This document shows positions 1-5,972 of a stretch of 6,938 bases of DNA, in pieces. Position 1 is the stretch's first letter. Each line of letters begins with the position of its first letter. Origin of the DNA: Gammaproteobacteria bacterium (lineage in GTDB: Bacteria > Pseudomonadota > Gammaproteobacteria > UBA9214); NCBI GenBank assembly GCA_020027635.1, contig JAHKKL010000088.1, positions 1 through 6,938 of the forward strand. The letters run 5' to 3'. Made by a program: the position numbers and the translations under genes. Below the pieces are notes generated by a model. It worked only from the letters and a program-made list of their open reading frames with translations. It did not search any database and was not told the DNA's origin.

Positions 1-356
1 GCCGCCGCGAAGATCTCGTTCCCGTGCCTTGCGATCAGGGCCTTGTTGGCCGTGACCACGTGCTTGCCGTTGGCTATGGCCCTGAGCACCAGTTCACGCG
101 CCGGCTCGTAACCGCCGATCAGTTCGACGACGATGGCGACATCCGGGTTGTCCACCACGGCGAAGGGATCGTCGGTAACCGGAATTGCGGTGATCCCGGG
201 CAAGGTGTCGGGATTGTATTCGCGCGCCGCCGCATGGCAGATCCGGATGCCGCGTCCCGCGCGGCGCGTGATTTCCCCGGCGTTACGGTTGAGCACCCTG
301 AAGGTACCCCCGCCCACGGTCCCCAGACCGAGCAGGCCAACATTGACCGGATTCAA
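1..356 (-). CDS. hom: Homoserine dehydrogenase, N-terminal part (cut by left window edge)
   Basis: This gene encodes NAD(P)-dependent homoserine dehydrogenase, which reduces aspartate semialdehyde to homoserine in the cytoplasm on the way to threonine and methionine. Only the first 118 codons are present. The translation opens MNPVNVGLLGLGTVGGG, with the dinucleotide-binding glycine motif at residues 10-17. It continues with VELIGG (77-82) and VTANKALIA (101-109), whose Lys105 matches the conserved active-site lysine of the family. There is no aspartate kinase domain in front, so this is the monofunctional type. The chosen start is TTG at 356: it has a strong GGGAGGG ribosome site seven bases upstream, and its product begins where Pseudomonas-type Hom begins. 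An in-frame GTG at 377 would overlap alaC and has a poorer site. The gap to the alaC stop is four bases, so co-transcription is very likely; threonine synthase is commonly next, outside the window. Confidence 0.95.
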   Translation of the reverse strand, partial: MNPVNVGLLGLGTVGGGTFRVLNRNAGEITRRAGRGIRICHAAAREYNPDTLPGITAIPVTDDPFAVVDNPDVAIVVELIGGYEPARELVLRAIANGKHVVTANKALIARHGNEIFAA

Positions 357-360
357 GTGT

Positions 361-1566
361 CTACCCTCCCGAGACACGCGCCTGATTGAGGTCATCGCGG
401 AACATGTCCCGTATGCCCCGTATCGCCTGGCGTGTGCGATGCTTGTTTTCGATAAGACTGAAGCGCACGTGGTCATCGCCGTATGACCCGAACCCGAGTC
501 CCGGCGAGACCGCTACCCGGGCATCGGTCAGCAGTCTCTTGGAAAACTCGAGCGAGCCCATTTCCCGATAGGGTTCCGGGATCGGCGCCCAGACGAACAT
601 GGTCGCTTTCGGTTTCGCGACGTGCCAGCCGATGGAATCCAGTCCTTCGCACAGCACGTCGCGGCGTTCCCGGTAATTCTCGGCGATTTCCCGCACGCAG
701 TCCTGTGGGCCGTCGAGCGCGGTGATCGCCGCCACCTGGATCGGCGTGAACATGCCGTAATCCAGATACGACTTGATGCGCGCCAGCGCGGCGATCAGCG
801 TCTGGTTACCGCACACAAAACCCACCCGCCAGCCCGGCATATTGTAACTCTTGGACAGCGAGAAGAATTCCACGGCGACATCCATCGCCCCCTTGACCTG
901 CAGGATGGAAGGCGCCCGGTAGCCGTCGAACACCAGGTCGGCATAGGCCAGGTCCTGTACCACCCAGATTTCGTGCTCGCGCGCAACCGAGACCACTTTC
1001 TCGTAAAAATCCAGATCCACGCACTGGGTCGTCGGGTTTCCGGGGAAGTTGAGGATCAGCATCTTCGGCCGCGGCCAGGAGTCCTTGATGGCCTTCTCCA
1101 GTTCGACGAAGAAATCCACATCCTCCTTCAAGGGGACATGGCGGATATCGGCGCCGGCGATGACGCAGCCATAGGGGTGGATGGGATAGGCCGGGTTCGG
1201 GACCAGCACGGCATCGCCGGGACCAAGCGTCGCCAGCGCCAGATGCGCCAGGCCTTCCTTCGAGCCGATGGTGACGATGGCCTGCCGTTCGGGGTCGAGG
1301 TCCACGTCGTAACGGCGCCCGTACCAGTCACAGATGGCCTTGCGCAGACGCGGGATGCCCTTGGAGAGCGAGTAGCGGTGCGTATCGCCGCGCTGCGTCG
1401 CCTCGATCAGCTTGTCCACGATATGCCTGGGGGTCGGCTGGTCGGGATTGCCCATGCCGAAATCGATGATGTCCTCACCGCGCGCGCGCGCGGCCGCCTT
1501 CAACTCATTGACGATGTTAAAGACATACGGCGGCAGGCGTTTGATACGGGAGAATTCTTCAATCAA
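361..1566 (-). CDS. alaC: Alanine-forming aminotransferase AlaC (class I/II, PLP-dependent)
   Basis: This 401-residue cytoplasmic enzyme is a fold-type I PLP aminotransferase, close along its whole length to E. coli AlaC (YfdZ), which makes alanine from pyruvate and glutamate. Visible landmarks are RLPPYVFNIVNELK (10-23), DFGMGNPDQPTP (35-46), the cofactor-contact segment NFPGNPT (173-179), QDLAYADL (204-211) with Asp205 and Tyr208, the Schiff-base Lys239 in SLSKSYNMPGWRVGF (236-250), and the carboxylate-binding Arg368 in HVRFSLIEN. No key residue is missing. The start is TTG at 1566. It is effectively forced: the frame closes upstream at a stop near 1615, no ATG or GTG lies between, and the next in-frame Met (38) is inside a conserved motif. 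The ribosome site is weak. hom follows after four bases. Alanine as the exact product is inferred from the family. Confidence 0.93.
   Translation of the reverse strand: MIEEFSRIKRLPPYVFNIVNELKAAARARGEDIIDFGMGNPDQPTPRHIVDKLIEATQRGDTHRYSLSKGIPRLRKAICDWYGRRYDVDLDPERQAIVTIGSKEGLAHLALATLGPGDAVLVPNPAYPIHPYGCVIAGADIRHVPLKEDVDFFVELEKAIKDSWPRPKMLILNFPGNPTTQCVDLDFYEKVVSVAREHEIWVVQDLAYADLVFDGYRAPSILQVKGAMDVAVEFFSLSKSYNMPGWRVGFVCGNQTLIAALARIKSYLDYGMFTPIQVAAITALDGPQDCVREIAENYRERRDVLCEGLDSIGWHVAKPKATMFVWAPIPEPYREMGSLEFSKRLLTDARVAVSPGLGFGSYGDDHVRFSLIENKHRTRQAIRGIRDMFRDDLNQARVSGG
364..370 (-). promoter_or_regulatory. Ribosome binding site of hom, inside the end of alaC
   Basis: On the minus strand GGGAGGG lies seven bases before the TTG at 356. 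It is made by the last codons of alaC, directly before its TAG stop. It is a near-perfect anti-16S match and decides the TTG start of hom. It also suggests translational coupling: ribosomes finishing alaC terminate on top of it. Confidence 0.8.
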
Positions 1567-1606
1567 GATACTAACCGGCTTTTTGCAGGGATTCCGAGGT
1601 TGTTGG

Positions 1607-1635
1607 AGTAACTATTTATAGCGGCTAACGTTACT
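1607..1635 (-). promoter_or_regulatory. Candidate promoter of alaC-hom with a straddling dyad
   Basis: The minus strand carries TATAAA (1620-1615), the most AT-rich point upstream of alaC, about 50 bases before the TTG start. No good -35 box is seen at 16-18 bases. Six-base inverted arms AGTAAC (1607-1612) and GTTACT (1630-1635) flank it with a 17-base spacer, as a regulator site over a -10 box might. This is a weak prediction from pattern alone. Confidence 0.25.
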
Positions 1636-1732
1636 GAAAAGCGCCATGGGAAACAAGTGGCACGCGCACCAAAGGGAGCTGCCGCCGCGGCCATCCCTCC
1701 CGCCCGGGCATGCACCCTGGCGACAAAGGTGC

Positions 1733-1761
1733 TTGTTCAGTACCGGCAGGCCCGGTATCGT
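1733..1761 (+). promoter_or_regulatory. Candidate promoter of the Mth938-like gene
   Basis: TTGTTC (1733-1738) and TATCGT (1756-1761) are separated by exactly 17 bases, with 3/6 and 4/6 matches to the sigma-70 consensus. The -10 box ends only seven bases before the ATG at 1769, so the transcript would start at or next to the start codon. That fits the lack of a Shine-Dalgarno sequence at the right distance. Matches are modest, so this is tentative. Confidence 0.3.
1741..1757. repeat. Inverted repeat between the -35 and -10 boxes
   Basis: TACCGG and CCGGTA form perfect six-base arms around CAGGC. The dyad fills the spacer of the candidate promoter at 1733-1761 and touches its -10 box, which is a usual place for a repressor or spacer-binding activator. 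It could equally be a chance palindrome in GC-rich DNA. Confidence 0.45.
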
Positions 1762-1768
1762 TCACATC

Positions 1769-2137
1769 ATGCGTTTCGCCCGGGACAGCCTGCCAGGCAA
1801 TACCATCCGCGCCTATGCAGCGGGCCAGATAACGGTAAACGACGAGATCATCAGCACCAGCGTGATCGTCACGCCGGACCGGATCATTCATGACTGGTTG
1901 CCGGACTCATTCGGGGAGCTGGAACCACGGCATATCGCCCGGCTGGACGAACTGCAACCGGAAATCATCGTGTTGGGGACTGGCGTCCGCCTGCGGTTCC
2001 CGTCTGCCGAGTTCACCGCCGGTTTCCTGTCACGGGGCATCGGCGTAGAAATCATGGACACGAATGCGGCCTGCCGCACCTACAACATCCTTCTCTCGGA
2101 AGGCCGACGGGTGGTCGTCGCGCTGTTGATGACCTGA
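1769..2137 (+). CDS. Mth938-like domain (DUF498) protein
   Basis: This small soluble protein of 122 residues belongs to the Mth938-like/DUF498 family, which includes the mitochondrial complex I assembly factor NDUFAF3 and human AAMDC. The bacterial function is not established. The translation shows the family pattern: an N-terminal strand region ending in TPDRIIHDW (35-43), VLGTG (68-72) followed by RFP (76-78), and the strongly conserved stretch GVEIMDTNAACRTYNIL (92-108), then EGRRVVVALL near the end. There is no signal peptide or membrane segment. The start is ATG at 1769, which gives the usual family length. An in-frame ATG at 1646 would add 41 residues of low-complexity, unrelated sequence and is rejected. 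No clear ribosome site precedes 1769. The gene is divergent from alaC and convergent with rpoS (52-base gap), so it appears to be a single-gene transcription unit. Confidence 0.88.
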   Translation: MRFARDSLPGNTIRAYAAGQITVNDEIISTSVIVTPDRIIHDWLPDSFGELEPRHIARLDELQPEIIVLGTGVRLRFPSAEFTAGFLSRGIGVEIMDTNAACRTYNILLSEGRRVVVALLMT

Positions 2138-2189
2138 TCGGTCTCCCTGCCCGCGCTCTTGCCGCCACGGGACTGGCCTGGGGTCGATT

Positions 2190-3191
2190 CTATTTCAGCA
2201 GGGCATCCATCGAGAAACCGTCGGCTTCCAGGATTTTCCTCAGCCGCCGCAGGGCATCCATCTGGATCTGCCGGACCCGTTCGCGCGTCACGCCGATTTC
2301 CTCCCCCACCTCCTCCAGGGTGGACACCGGATGTCCGTGCAGACCGAAACGGCGTTCCACGACCTCACGCTGCTTGTCATTCAACTGGCCGAGCCATTGT
2401 TCGATATTGGTCTGTACATCACCTTCCTGCAGCGTTTCCACGGGATCGTGGGCGCTGTCGTCCGGTATCGTCTCGAGGAGCGTCCTCGCGGAATCGTGCA
2501 TGATGTTCGTGTCGGTCGATGCGGTGCGTTCATTCAGCCCCAGCATGTGCTCGACATCTTCGATCGGCTTGTCGAGCAGGGAGGCGATCTCCTCGGCGCT
2601 GGGGTCATGATCGAGTTTCTGCGCCAGCCGGCGCGCCGCGCGGAGATAGAGATTGATCTCCTTGACCACATGGATGGGCAGGCGAATCGTGCGGCTCTGG
2701 TTCATGATTGCCCGTTCTATGGTCTGCCTGATCCACCAGGTGGCATAGGTGGAGAACCTGAAGCCGCGTTCGGGATCGAATTTCTCCACGGCCCGTATCA
2801 GCCCCAGGTTGCCCTCTTCGATCAGGTCAAGCAGGGCCAGGCCCCGGTTCATGTAGCGCCGCGCGATCTTGACGACCAGCCGCAGGTTGCTTTCGATCAT
2901 CCGCTGGCGTGCGGCCTCATTGCCTTTCTGGGCCAGCCGCGCGAAATGGACCTCTTCCGCCGCCGTCAACAGCGGTGAGGCGCCGATCTCGCTGAGATAC
3001 AGGCGGGTAGGATCGTGATTGTCATCACGGGAGGGTGGAATGCTCTTCCCGGGTTGGGTCTGCAAAGACTCGCCGTCATCCGCAAGCGTGCCCCCGGCCT
3101 CATCCGCGCCCGTCTCCATTTCCATGAGCTCAGGTTCAGGCGCGGGATTGCTGTCTCCCGTCTGGTTCGAGTCCTTGCGATGATCAGCCAC
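2190..3191 (-). CDS. rpoS: RNA polymerase sigma factor RpoS (sigma S, sigma-38)
   Basis: This 333-residue protein is the general stress and stationary-phase sigma factor. An acidic, poorly conserved N-terminus (1-58) is followed by region 1.2 (DPTRLYLSEIGASPLLT, 60-76), region 2 with RMIESNLRLVVKIARRY (97-113), the core-binding and -10 recognition segment GNLGLIRAVEKFDPERGFRF (127-146), and FSTYATWWIRQTIERA. Region 3 begins at RTIRLPIHVVKE (167-178), and region 4.2 has the helix-turn-helix TLEEVGEEIGVTRERVRQIQ (291-310). Lys177 and Glu178 match E. coli K173/E174, the RssB contact for ClpXP turnover, so regulated proteolysis is plausible. The start is GTG at 3191, with GGTGGT eight bases upstream. 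It follows nlpD after 38 bases, the standard gammaproteobacterial order; in E. coli the main rpoS promoter lies inside nlpD. Length is normal (E. coli 330). Confidence 0.97.
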   Translation of the reverse strand: MADHRKDSNQTGDSNPAPEPELMEMETGADEAGGTLADDGESLQTQPGKSIPPSRDDNHDPTRLYLSEIGASPLLTAAEEVHFARLAQKGNEAARQRMIESNLRLVVKIARRYMNRGLALLDLIEEGNLGLIRAVEKFDPERGFRFSTYATWWIRQTIERAIMNQSRTIRLPIHVVKEINLYLRAARRLAQKLDHDPSAEEIASLLDKPIEDVEHMLGLNERTASTDTNIMHDSARTLLETIPDDSAHDPVETLQEGDVQTNIEQWLGQLNDKQREVVERRFGLHGHPVSTLEEVGEEIGVTRERVRQIQMDALRRLRKILEADGFSMDALLK

Positions 3192-3237
3192 TGGTCAGCA
3201 CCACCGATCGTACCTTTCAAGGTCGAGGATCAGCCAC
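3182..3237. repeat. 10-bp direct repeat spanning the nlpD stop and the rpoS start
   Basis: GATCAGCCAC occurs at 3182-3191 and again at 3228-3237. On the minus strand it reads GTGGCTGATC: one copy contains the rpoS GTG start, and the other contains the last codon and TGA stop of nlpD. The two copies are 46 bases apart, so the duplicated GTG is not in frame with rpoS. Confidence 0.6.
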
Positions 3238-4126
3238 GCGGCAGGTAGCGCAGGGGATTCACCGGCTTGCCGTCCTGGCGGATTTCGAAATACAGGCGCG
3301 TACTGCTGGTCCCGCTGCTGCCCATTTTCGCAATGACCTGACCGGCTTTAACATAGTCACCTTCGGATACGAGTAACTCGCTGTTATGCCCGTACGCGCT
3401 CAATAAACTGTCATTGTGTTTTATGATGATAAGGCGTCCGTATCCAACAAGTCCACTTCCGGAGTAGACCACCCTGCCGGCCGCCGCCGACAGGATCGGC
3501 TGCCCTGCTTTCCCGCCGATATCAATGCCCTTCTTGCCGTTTGCTTCCGGCGTATAGCTTCGCAACAGCGGCCCTCTGGTCGGCCACACCCAGCGGGAGA
3601 CGACGGCGGGCAGCGCACGCTCGGGCTCGACCACCGGTTCCGGGACCGAGGCCTGGGCGGGTGCCGGGACAGTTGCCATGACCGGGCCGGGCCGCGGCAT
3701 TGGTCTGGGGGACACGATCGAGCCCTGCTCTGACCGCGCTGCGGCGACCGGCCTTGGCGGCGGAGCGCCGACCGGCCCGGCCGCGGGAGCCGGCAATGGC
3801 GTCGGGGGAACACCGGTCGCCGGGACGATGCGCAGCGACTGCCCGACATAGATGGTATAGGGTGAACGAATGGCATTCATATCGGCCAGCTGCCGGAAAT
3901 TGAGTCCATTCTGCCAGGCGACCGAGTAAAGCGTGTCGCCGCGGCGCACGAGGTAATACCCGGGTCTTTGCGCGGGAGCCAGAATTGCCGTGGATGGCGG
4001 CGGTGTCTGCGGCACCGCGACTCGTGAGTCGACCGGGGCATTGACAGGCACGGTGCTGCAGGCGGCAAGCAGTGCCAGCAGAAAAGCAACTCCGAACGAG
4101 CGGGCAGACATGACCATCAGCGGCAA
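3230..4126 (-). CDS. nlpD: Amidase-activator lipoprotein NlpD (LysM + degenerate LytM/M23)
   Basis: This is an envelope lipoprotein that in relatives activates the septal amidase AmiC and so helps split daughter-cell peptidoglycan. Numbered from the most upstream start (TTG, 4126), it has a signal peptide with lipobox LAAC and lipidated Cys23. A LysM domain spans about 58-101 (YLVRRGDTLYSVA onward). A Pro/Ala-rich linker of about 70 residues follows, then a LytM domain from about 180 to the end. The zinc site is broken: the HxGxD position reads KKGID (Lys198, Asp202) and the HxH position reads RLY (277-279), while YGH (His247) remains. That fits a non-catalytic activator. Starts at ATG 4117 or ATG 4111 give a more typical signal peptide and are at least as likely; none has a clear ribosome site. 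rpoS follows after 38 bases, and the rpoS promoter may lie within this gene. Confidence 0.94.
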   Translation of the reverse strand: MPLMVMSARSFGVAFLLALLAACSTVPVNAPVDSRVAVPQTPPPSTAILAPAQRPGYYLVRRGDTLYSVAWQNGLNFRQLADMNAIRSPYTIYVGQSLRIVPATGVPPTPLPAPAAGPVGAPPPRPVAAARSEQGSIVSPRPMPRPGPVMATVPAPAQASVPEPVVEPERALPAVVSRWVWPTRGPLLRSYTPEANGKKGIDIGGKAGQPILSAAAGRVVYSGSGLVGYGRLIIIKHNDSLLSAYGHNSELLVSEGDYVKAGQVIAKMGSSGTSSTRLYFEIRQDGKPVNPLRYLPRG

Positions 4127-4220
4127 TACGGGCTGGCCGTAATCGAGTTAATGACAGGCATCACTCCGACACGTTCACCGCAGCTTGGCGGCTTGGTTGC
4201 CATCCCGACTCCACTCCATG

Positions 4221-4265
4221 CCGGCAGAAACGCCGGAAGAAACCGTCCCCCTGCCGGTGAGGGGG
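4221..4265. repeat. Two short hairpins in the pcm-nlpD gap
   Basis: The 187 bases between pcm and nlpD hold two perfect inverted repeats. One is CCGGC (4221-4225) with GCCGG (4232-4236) around AGAAAC. The other is CCCCCT (4247-4252) with AGGGGG (4260-4265) around a seven-base loop. Neither is followed by a run of T on the minus strand, so they are not convincing intrinsic terminators. They could partially attenuate or protect the transcript between pcm and nlpD. No promoter for nlpD was convincingly found in this gap. Confidence 0.5.
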
Positions 4266-4313
4266 CTTGCAAGGAACCGCGGCACATTCATCGAGAGGTG
4301 ATGAAAACCGGCA

Positions 4314-4970
4314 TCAGCTGATACCGCTCAACAAGGGCACGAAGACAACCGGGTCGAGGGTCGCGCGCTCGATACCGGCCTCGGTGCGGGTGACCAGCGT
4401 CAGTGTCTGGCCTTCCCGCTCCCCTACCGGTATCACCAGCCGCCCGTCAGGCGCCAGTTGATCGAGCAGGGCCTCGGGAATGGCTTCGGTCGCCGCCGTG
4501 ACGATGATGGCGTCATAGGGAGCGAAGTCCGGCAAGCCGGCCGTGCCGTCACTGTGCGCGGCGCGGATATTGCGCAACCCCAGTTGCCGGAACCGCTGCC
4601 TCGCCAGCTTCACCAGCGGCTCGATGCGTTCCACCGTGTACACCTTCGATACCAGTTGGGCCAGTACCGCGGCCTGGTATCCGGAGCCGGTTCCCACCTC
4701 CAGCACGCGCTCGGGCCGGCCGGCGATGACCAGCTCCGTCATGGCGGCGACAACGAAGGGCTGGGAGATCGTCTGGTTATAACCGATCGGAAGAGCCGTA
4801 TCCTCGTAGGCCCGGCTGGCCAGGGCCTCGTCGACGAACAGATGCCGGGGGGTCTTGCGGATCACATCGAGGACCGCGTCACTTCGAATGCCTCCTTCAC
4901 GCAGGCGCATGACCAGCCGGTCGCGCGTGCGCTGCGATGTCATGCCGATACCATGTGCCAGAGAATTCAC
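4314..4970 (-). CDS. pcm: Protein-L-isoaspartate O-methyltransferase
   Basis: This cytoplasmic enzyme uses S-adenosylmethionine to methylate isoaspartyl residues in aged proteins and starts their repair. From GTG at 4970 it has 218 residues. It shows GIGMTSQRTRDRL near the N-terminus, TPRHLFVDEALA (41-52), the active-site segment QTISQP (66-71), the SAM-binding motif VLEVGTGSGYQ (89-99), AIIVTAA (154-160) and a C-terminal VFVPLLSG. Three starts are possible: GTG 5009, GTG 4970 and ATG 4943. The first lies inside an apparent inserted element and is unlikely. ATG 4943 gives 209 residues, like E. coli (208) and Pseudomonas Pcm. GTG 4970 is preferred because the GIGMTSQR stretch is kept in longer relatives such as Xanthomonas. 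No start has a clear ribosome site. Pcm next to surE and nlpD-rpoS is the standard arrangement and links it to stationary-phase survival. Confidence 0.93.
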   Translation of the reverse strand: MNSLAHGIGMTSQRTRDRLVMRLREGGIRSDAVLDVIRKTPRHLFVDEALASRAYEDTALPIGYNQTISQPFVVAAMTELVIAGRPERVLEVGTGSGYQAAVLAQLVSKVYTVERIEPLVKLARQRFRQLGLRNIRAAHSDGTAGLPDFAPYDAIIVTAATEAIPEALLDQLAPDGRLVIPVGEREGQTLTLVTRTEAGIERATLDPVVFVPLLSGIS

Positions 4971-4990
4971 GTCAGATGAATCTATATACC

Positions 4991-5162
4991 TGCCTGACTC
5001 GAATGGCACTTACTTAAGCCCTGATCCTGGTAAATTCACGGAAGCACACGGAAAAACACGGACTATACACTGATAATTTCCGTGTCTTCCGTGTGCTTCC
5101 GTGGCCAATTGTACTTTCCATTAGAGACGATATCCCTTAAGTAAGCGGCATTTGCCTGACTC
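4991..5162. mobile_element. MITE-like element with terminal inverted repeats and target duplication
   Basis: The element is about 152 bp (5001-5152). Its ends are inverted copies of each other: 5002-5018 against the complement of 5136-5152 match at 15 of 17 bases and share CTTACTTAAG. TGCCTGACTC occurs directly outside both ends (4991-5000 and 5153-5162), as a 9-10 bp target-site duplication would. No transposase is encoded, so it would be a non-autonomous element mobilised in trans. Its parent insertion-sequence family is not identified. It separates surE from pcm, and its left end is 20-30 bases upstream of the likely pcm GTG start, so pcm has lost its native upstream region unless transcripts read through from surE. 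A large internal palindrome is listed separately. Confidence 0.6.
5037..5103. repeat. Large CACGGA-rich imperfect palindrome
   Basis: The left arm at 5037-5062 and the complement of the right arm at 5079-5103 agree except for one mismatch and one indel, with a 16-base AT-rich spacer (5063-5078). Each arm contains three CACGGA units. Transcribed from either strand it would fold into a hairpin of about 25 pairs. It sits in the middle of the MITE-like element. There is no T-run after it, so termination is not obvious. From memory, similar CACGGAA-rich intergenic repeats occur in various environmental bacteria, but this was not checked here. Confidence 0.75.
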
Positions 5163-5168
5163 CGTTAA

Positions 5169-5194
5169 ATGCCTTCGGCCGGTTGCCGAGGCAT
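5169..5194 (-). terminator. Possible weak terminator or 3' hairpin after surE
   Basis: Downstream of the surE stop the minus strand can form a stem from ATGCC/GGCAT and CGGC/GCCG pairs (10 pairs, one bulged base, five-base loop). It is followed only by TTTAAC, so the U-tract is poor. It may act as a 3' stabilising hairpin or weak terminator. The apparent inserted element begins within about 20 bases, so any original T-run could have been affected. Confidence 0.35.
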
Positions 5195-5216
5195 GGCCTT
5201 GGGAGGTCCGCAAGGG

Positions 5217-5960
5217 CTAGCTCCCCAACCAGGTGCTGATGCTATCGAGCGCCGCGTAACGCGTCAGATCGACAGTGATCGGCGTCAGCGACACATAGCC
5301 GGAGCGCACCGCATGAAAGTCGGTTCCGGGTCCGGCATCCTGCTCGGGGCCGGCCGGCCCCACCCAATAAACGGTCCGCCCTCTCGGATCGACCATCGGG
5401 ACTACCGGCTCGGATTTGTGGCGATGCCCCAGCCGCGTCACCTGCATGCCGGCCAGCCGGTCGAGCGGAAGGTCCGGGACATTCACATTGAGGATTGTAT
5501 CAGCCGGCAGGGAGCGCGACAGCACACGCCTGACAAGCTCCACGGCGACGTGAGCCGCCGTCTCGTAATGTGTGGGTTTATGGGACGCCAGGGATACCGC
5601 GATGGCGGGCAAGCCGAGGAAGCGACCTTCCATGGCCGCCGCGACGGTACCCGAGTAGAGCACGTCATCGCCCAGGTTGGCGCCGGCATTGATCCCCGCG
5701 ACGACCATATCCGGTTCCTTCTCCAGCAGCCCGGTAATGGCCAGGTGAACACAATCGGTGGGTGTGCCGTCCACATAGGTGAACCCGTTTTCCGCGCGGG
5801 TTGCCCGTACCGGTGCGTCCAGCGTCAGGGAATTGCTGGCACCACTGCGGTCACGGTCCGGCGCGACCACGGTAACGGTCGCGATCTCCCCCAAGGCAGC
5901 GGCCAGCACCCGGATGCCGGTCGACTGGTAACCGTCGTCGTTACTGATCAGAATATTCAT
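5217..5960 (-). CDS. surE: 5'/3'-nucleotidase SurE (survival protein)
   Basis: SurE is a metal-dependent cytoplasmic phosphatase that dephosphorylates nucleoside monophosphates and, in E. coli, short polyphosphate; it supports stationary-phase survival. The protein has 247 residues, the normal length. The N-terminus MNILISNDDG holds the metal-binding Asp8-Asp9 pair. Also visible are APDRDRSGASNSLT (34-46) with Ser39, YVDGTPTDCVHLA (62-74), and GINAGANLGDDVLYSGTVAA (89-108) with metal-ligand Asn91. The start is ATG at 5960. Upstream in-frame starts to 6014 would add a tail absent from the family, because SurE begins right at this strand. The ribosome site is weak, and a perfect hairpin lies 12 bases before the ATG. 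Downstream, pcm is 246 bases away because of an apparent inserted element. Upstream, an SmrB-like gene on the other strand separates it from truD, which often directly precedes surE in gammaproteobacteria. Confidence 0.96.
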   Translation of the reverse strand: MNILISNDDGYQSTGIRVLAAALGEIATVTVVAPDRDRSGASNSLTLDAPVRATRAENGFTYVDGTPTDCVHLAITGLLEKEPDMVVAGINAGANLGDDVLYSGTVAAAMEGRFLGLPAIAVSLASHKPTHYETAAHVAVELVRRVLSRSLPADTILNVNVPDLPLDRLAGMQVTRLGHRHKSEPVVPMVDPRGRTVYWVGPAGPEQDAGPGTDFHAVRSGYVSLTPITVDLTRYAALDSISTWLGS

Positions 5961-5972
5961 TCGCGCCGCATC

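Noticed and set aside
622..1611. Open frame of 329 codons on the plus strand opposite alaC
   Set aside because: It is fully antisense to a complete, well-conserved aminotransferase, and its composition is typical of a mirror frame of GC-rich codons.
1646..1768. N-terminal extension of the Mth938-like protein from ATG 1646
   Set aside because: The extra 41 residues are Pro/Arg/His-rich, absent from the family, and lie across the divergent promoter region; ATG 1769 gives the family length.
2138..2189. Terminator between the convergent Mth938-like gene and rpoS
   Set aside because: The 52-base gap was read on both strands, and no clear stem or T-run is present.
2331..2978. Open frame of 215 codons on the plus strand opposite rpoS
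   Set aside because: It is antisense to highly conserved RpoS regions, with no recognisable motif and no ribosome site of note.
4458..4979. Open frame of 173 codons on the plus strand opposite pcm
   Set aside because: It is antisense to pcm motifs and its product has no family features.
5007..5009. GTG at 5009 as the pcm start
   Set aside because: It lies within the apparent inserted element, lacks a ribosome site, and would add 13 residues derived from the insertion.
5037..5103. CRISPR-like array from repeated CACGGA units
   Set aside because: The units are six bases long with no regular unique spacers, and the two halves are inverted relative to each other, so it is a palindrome and not an array.
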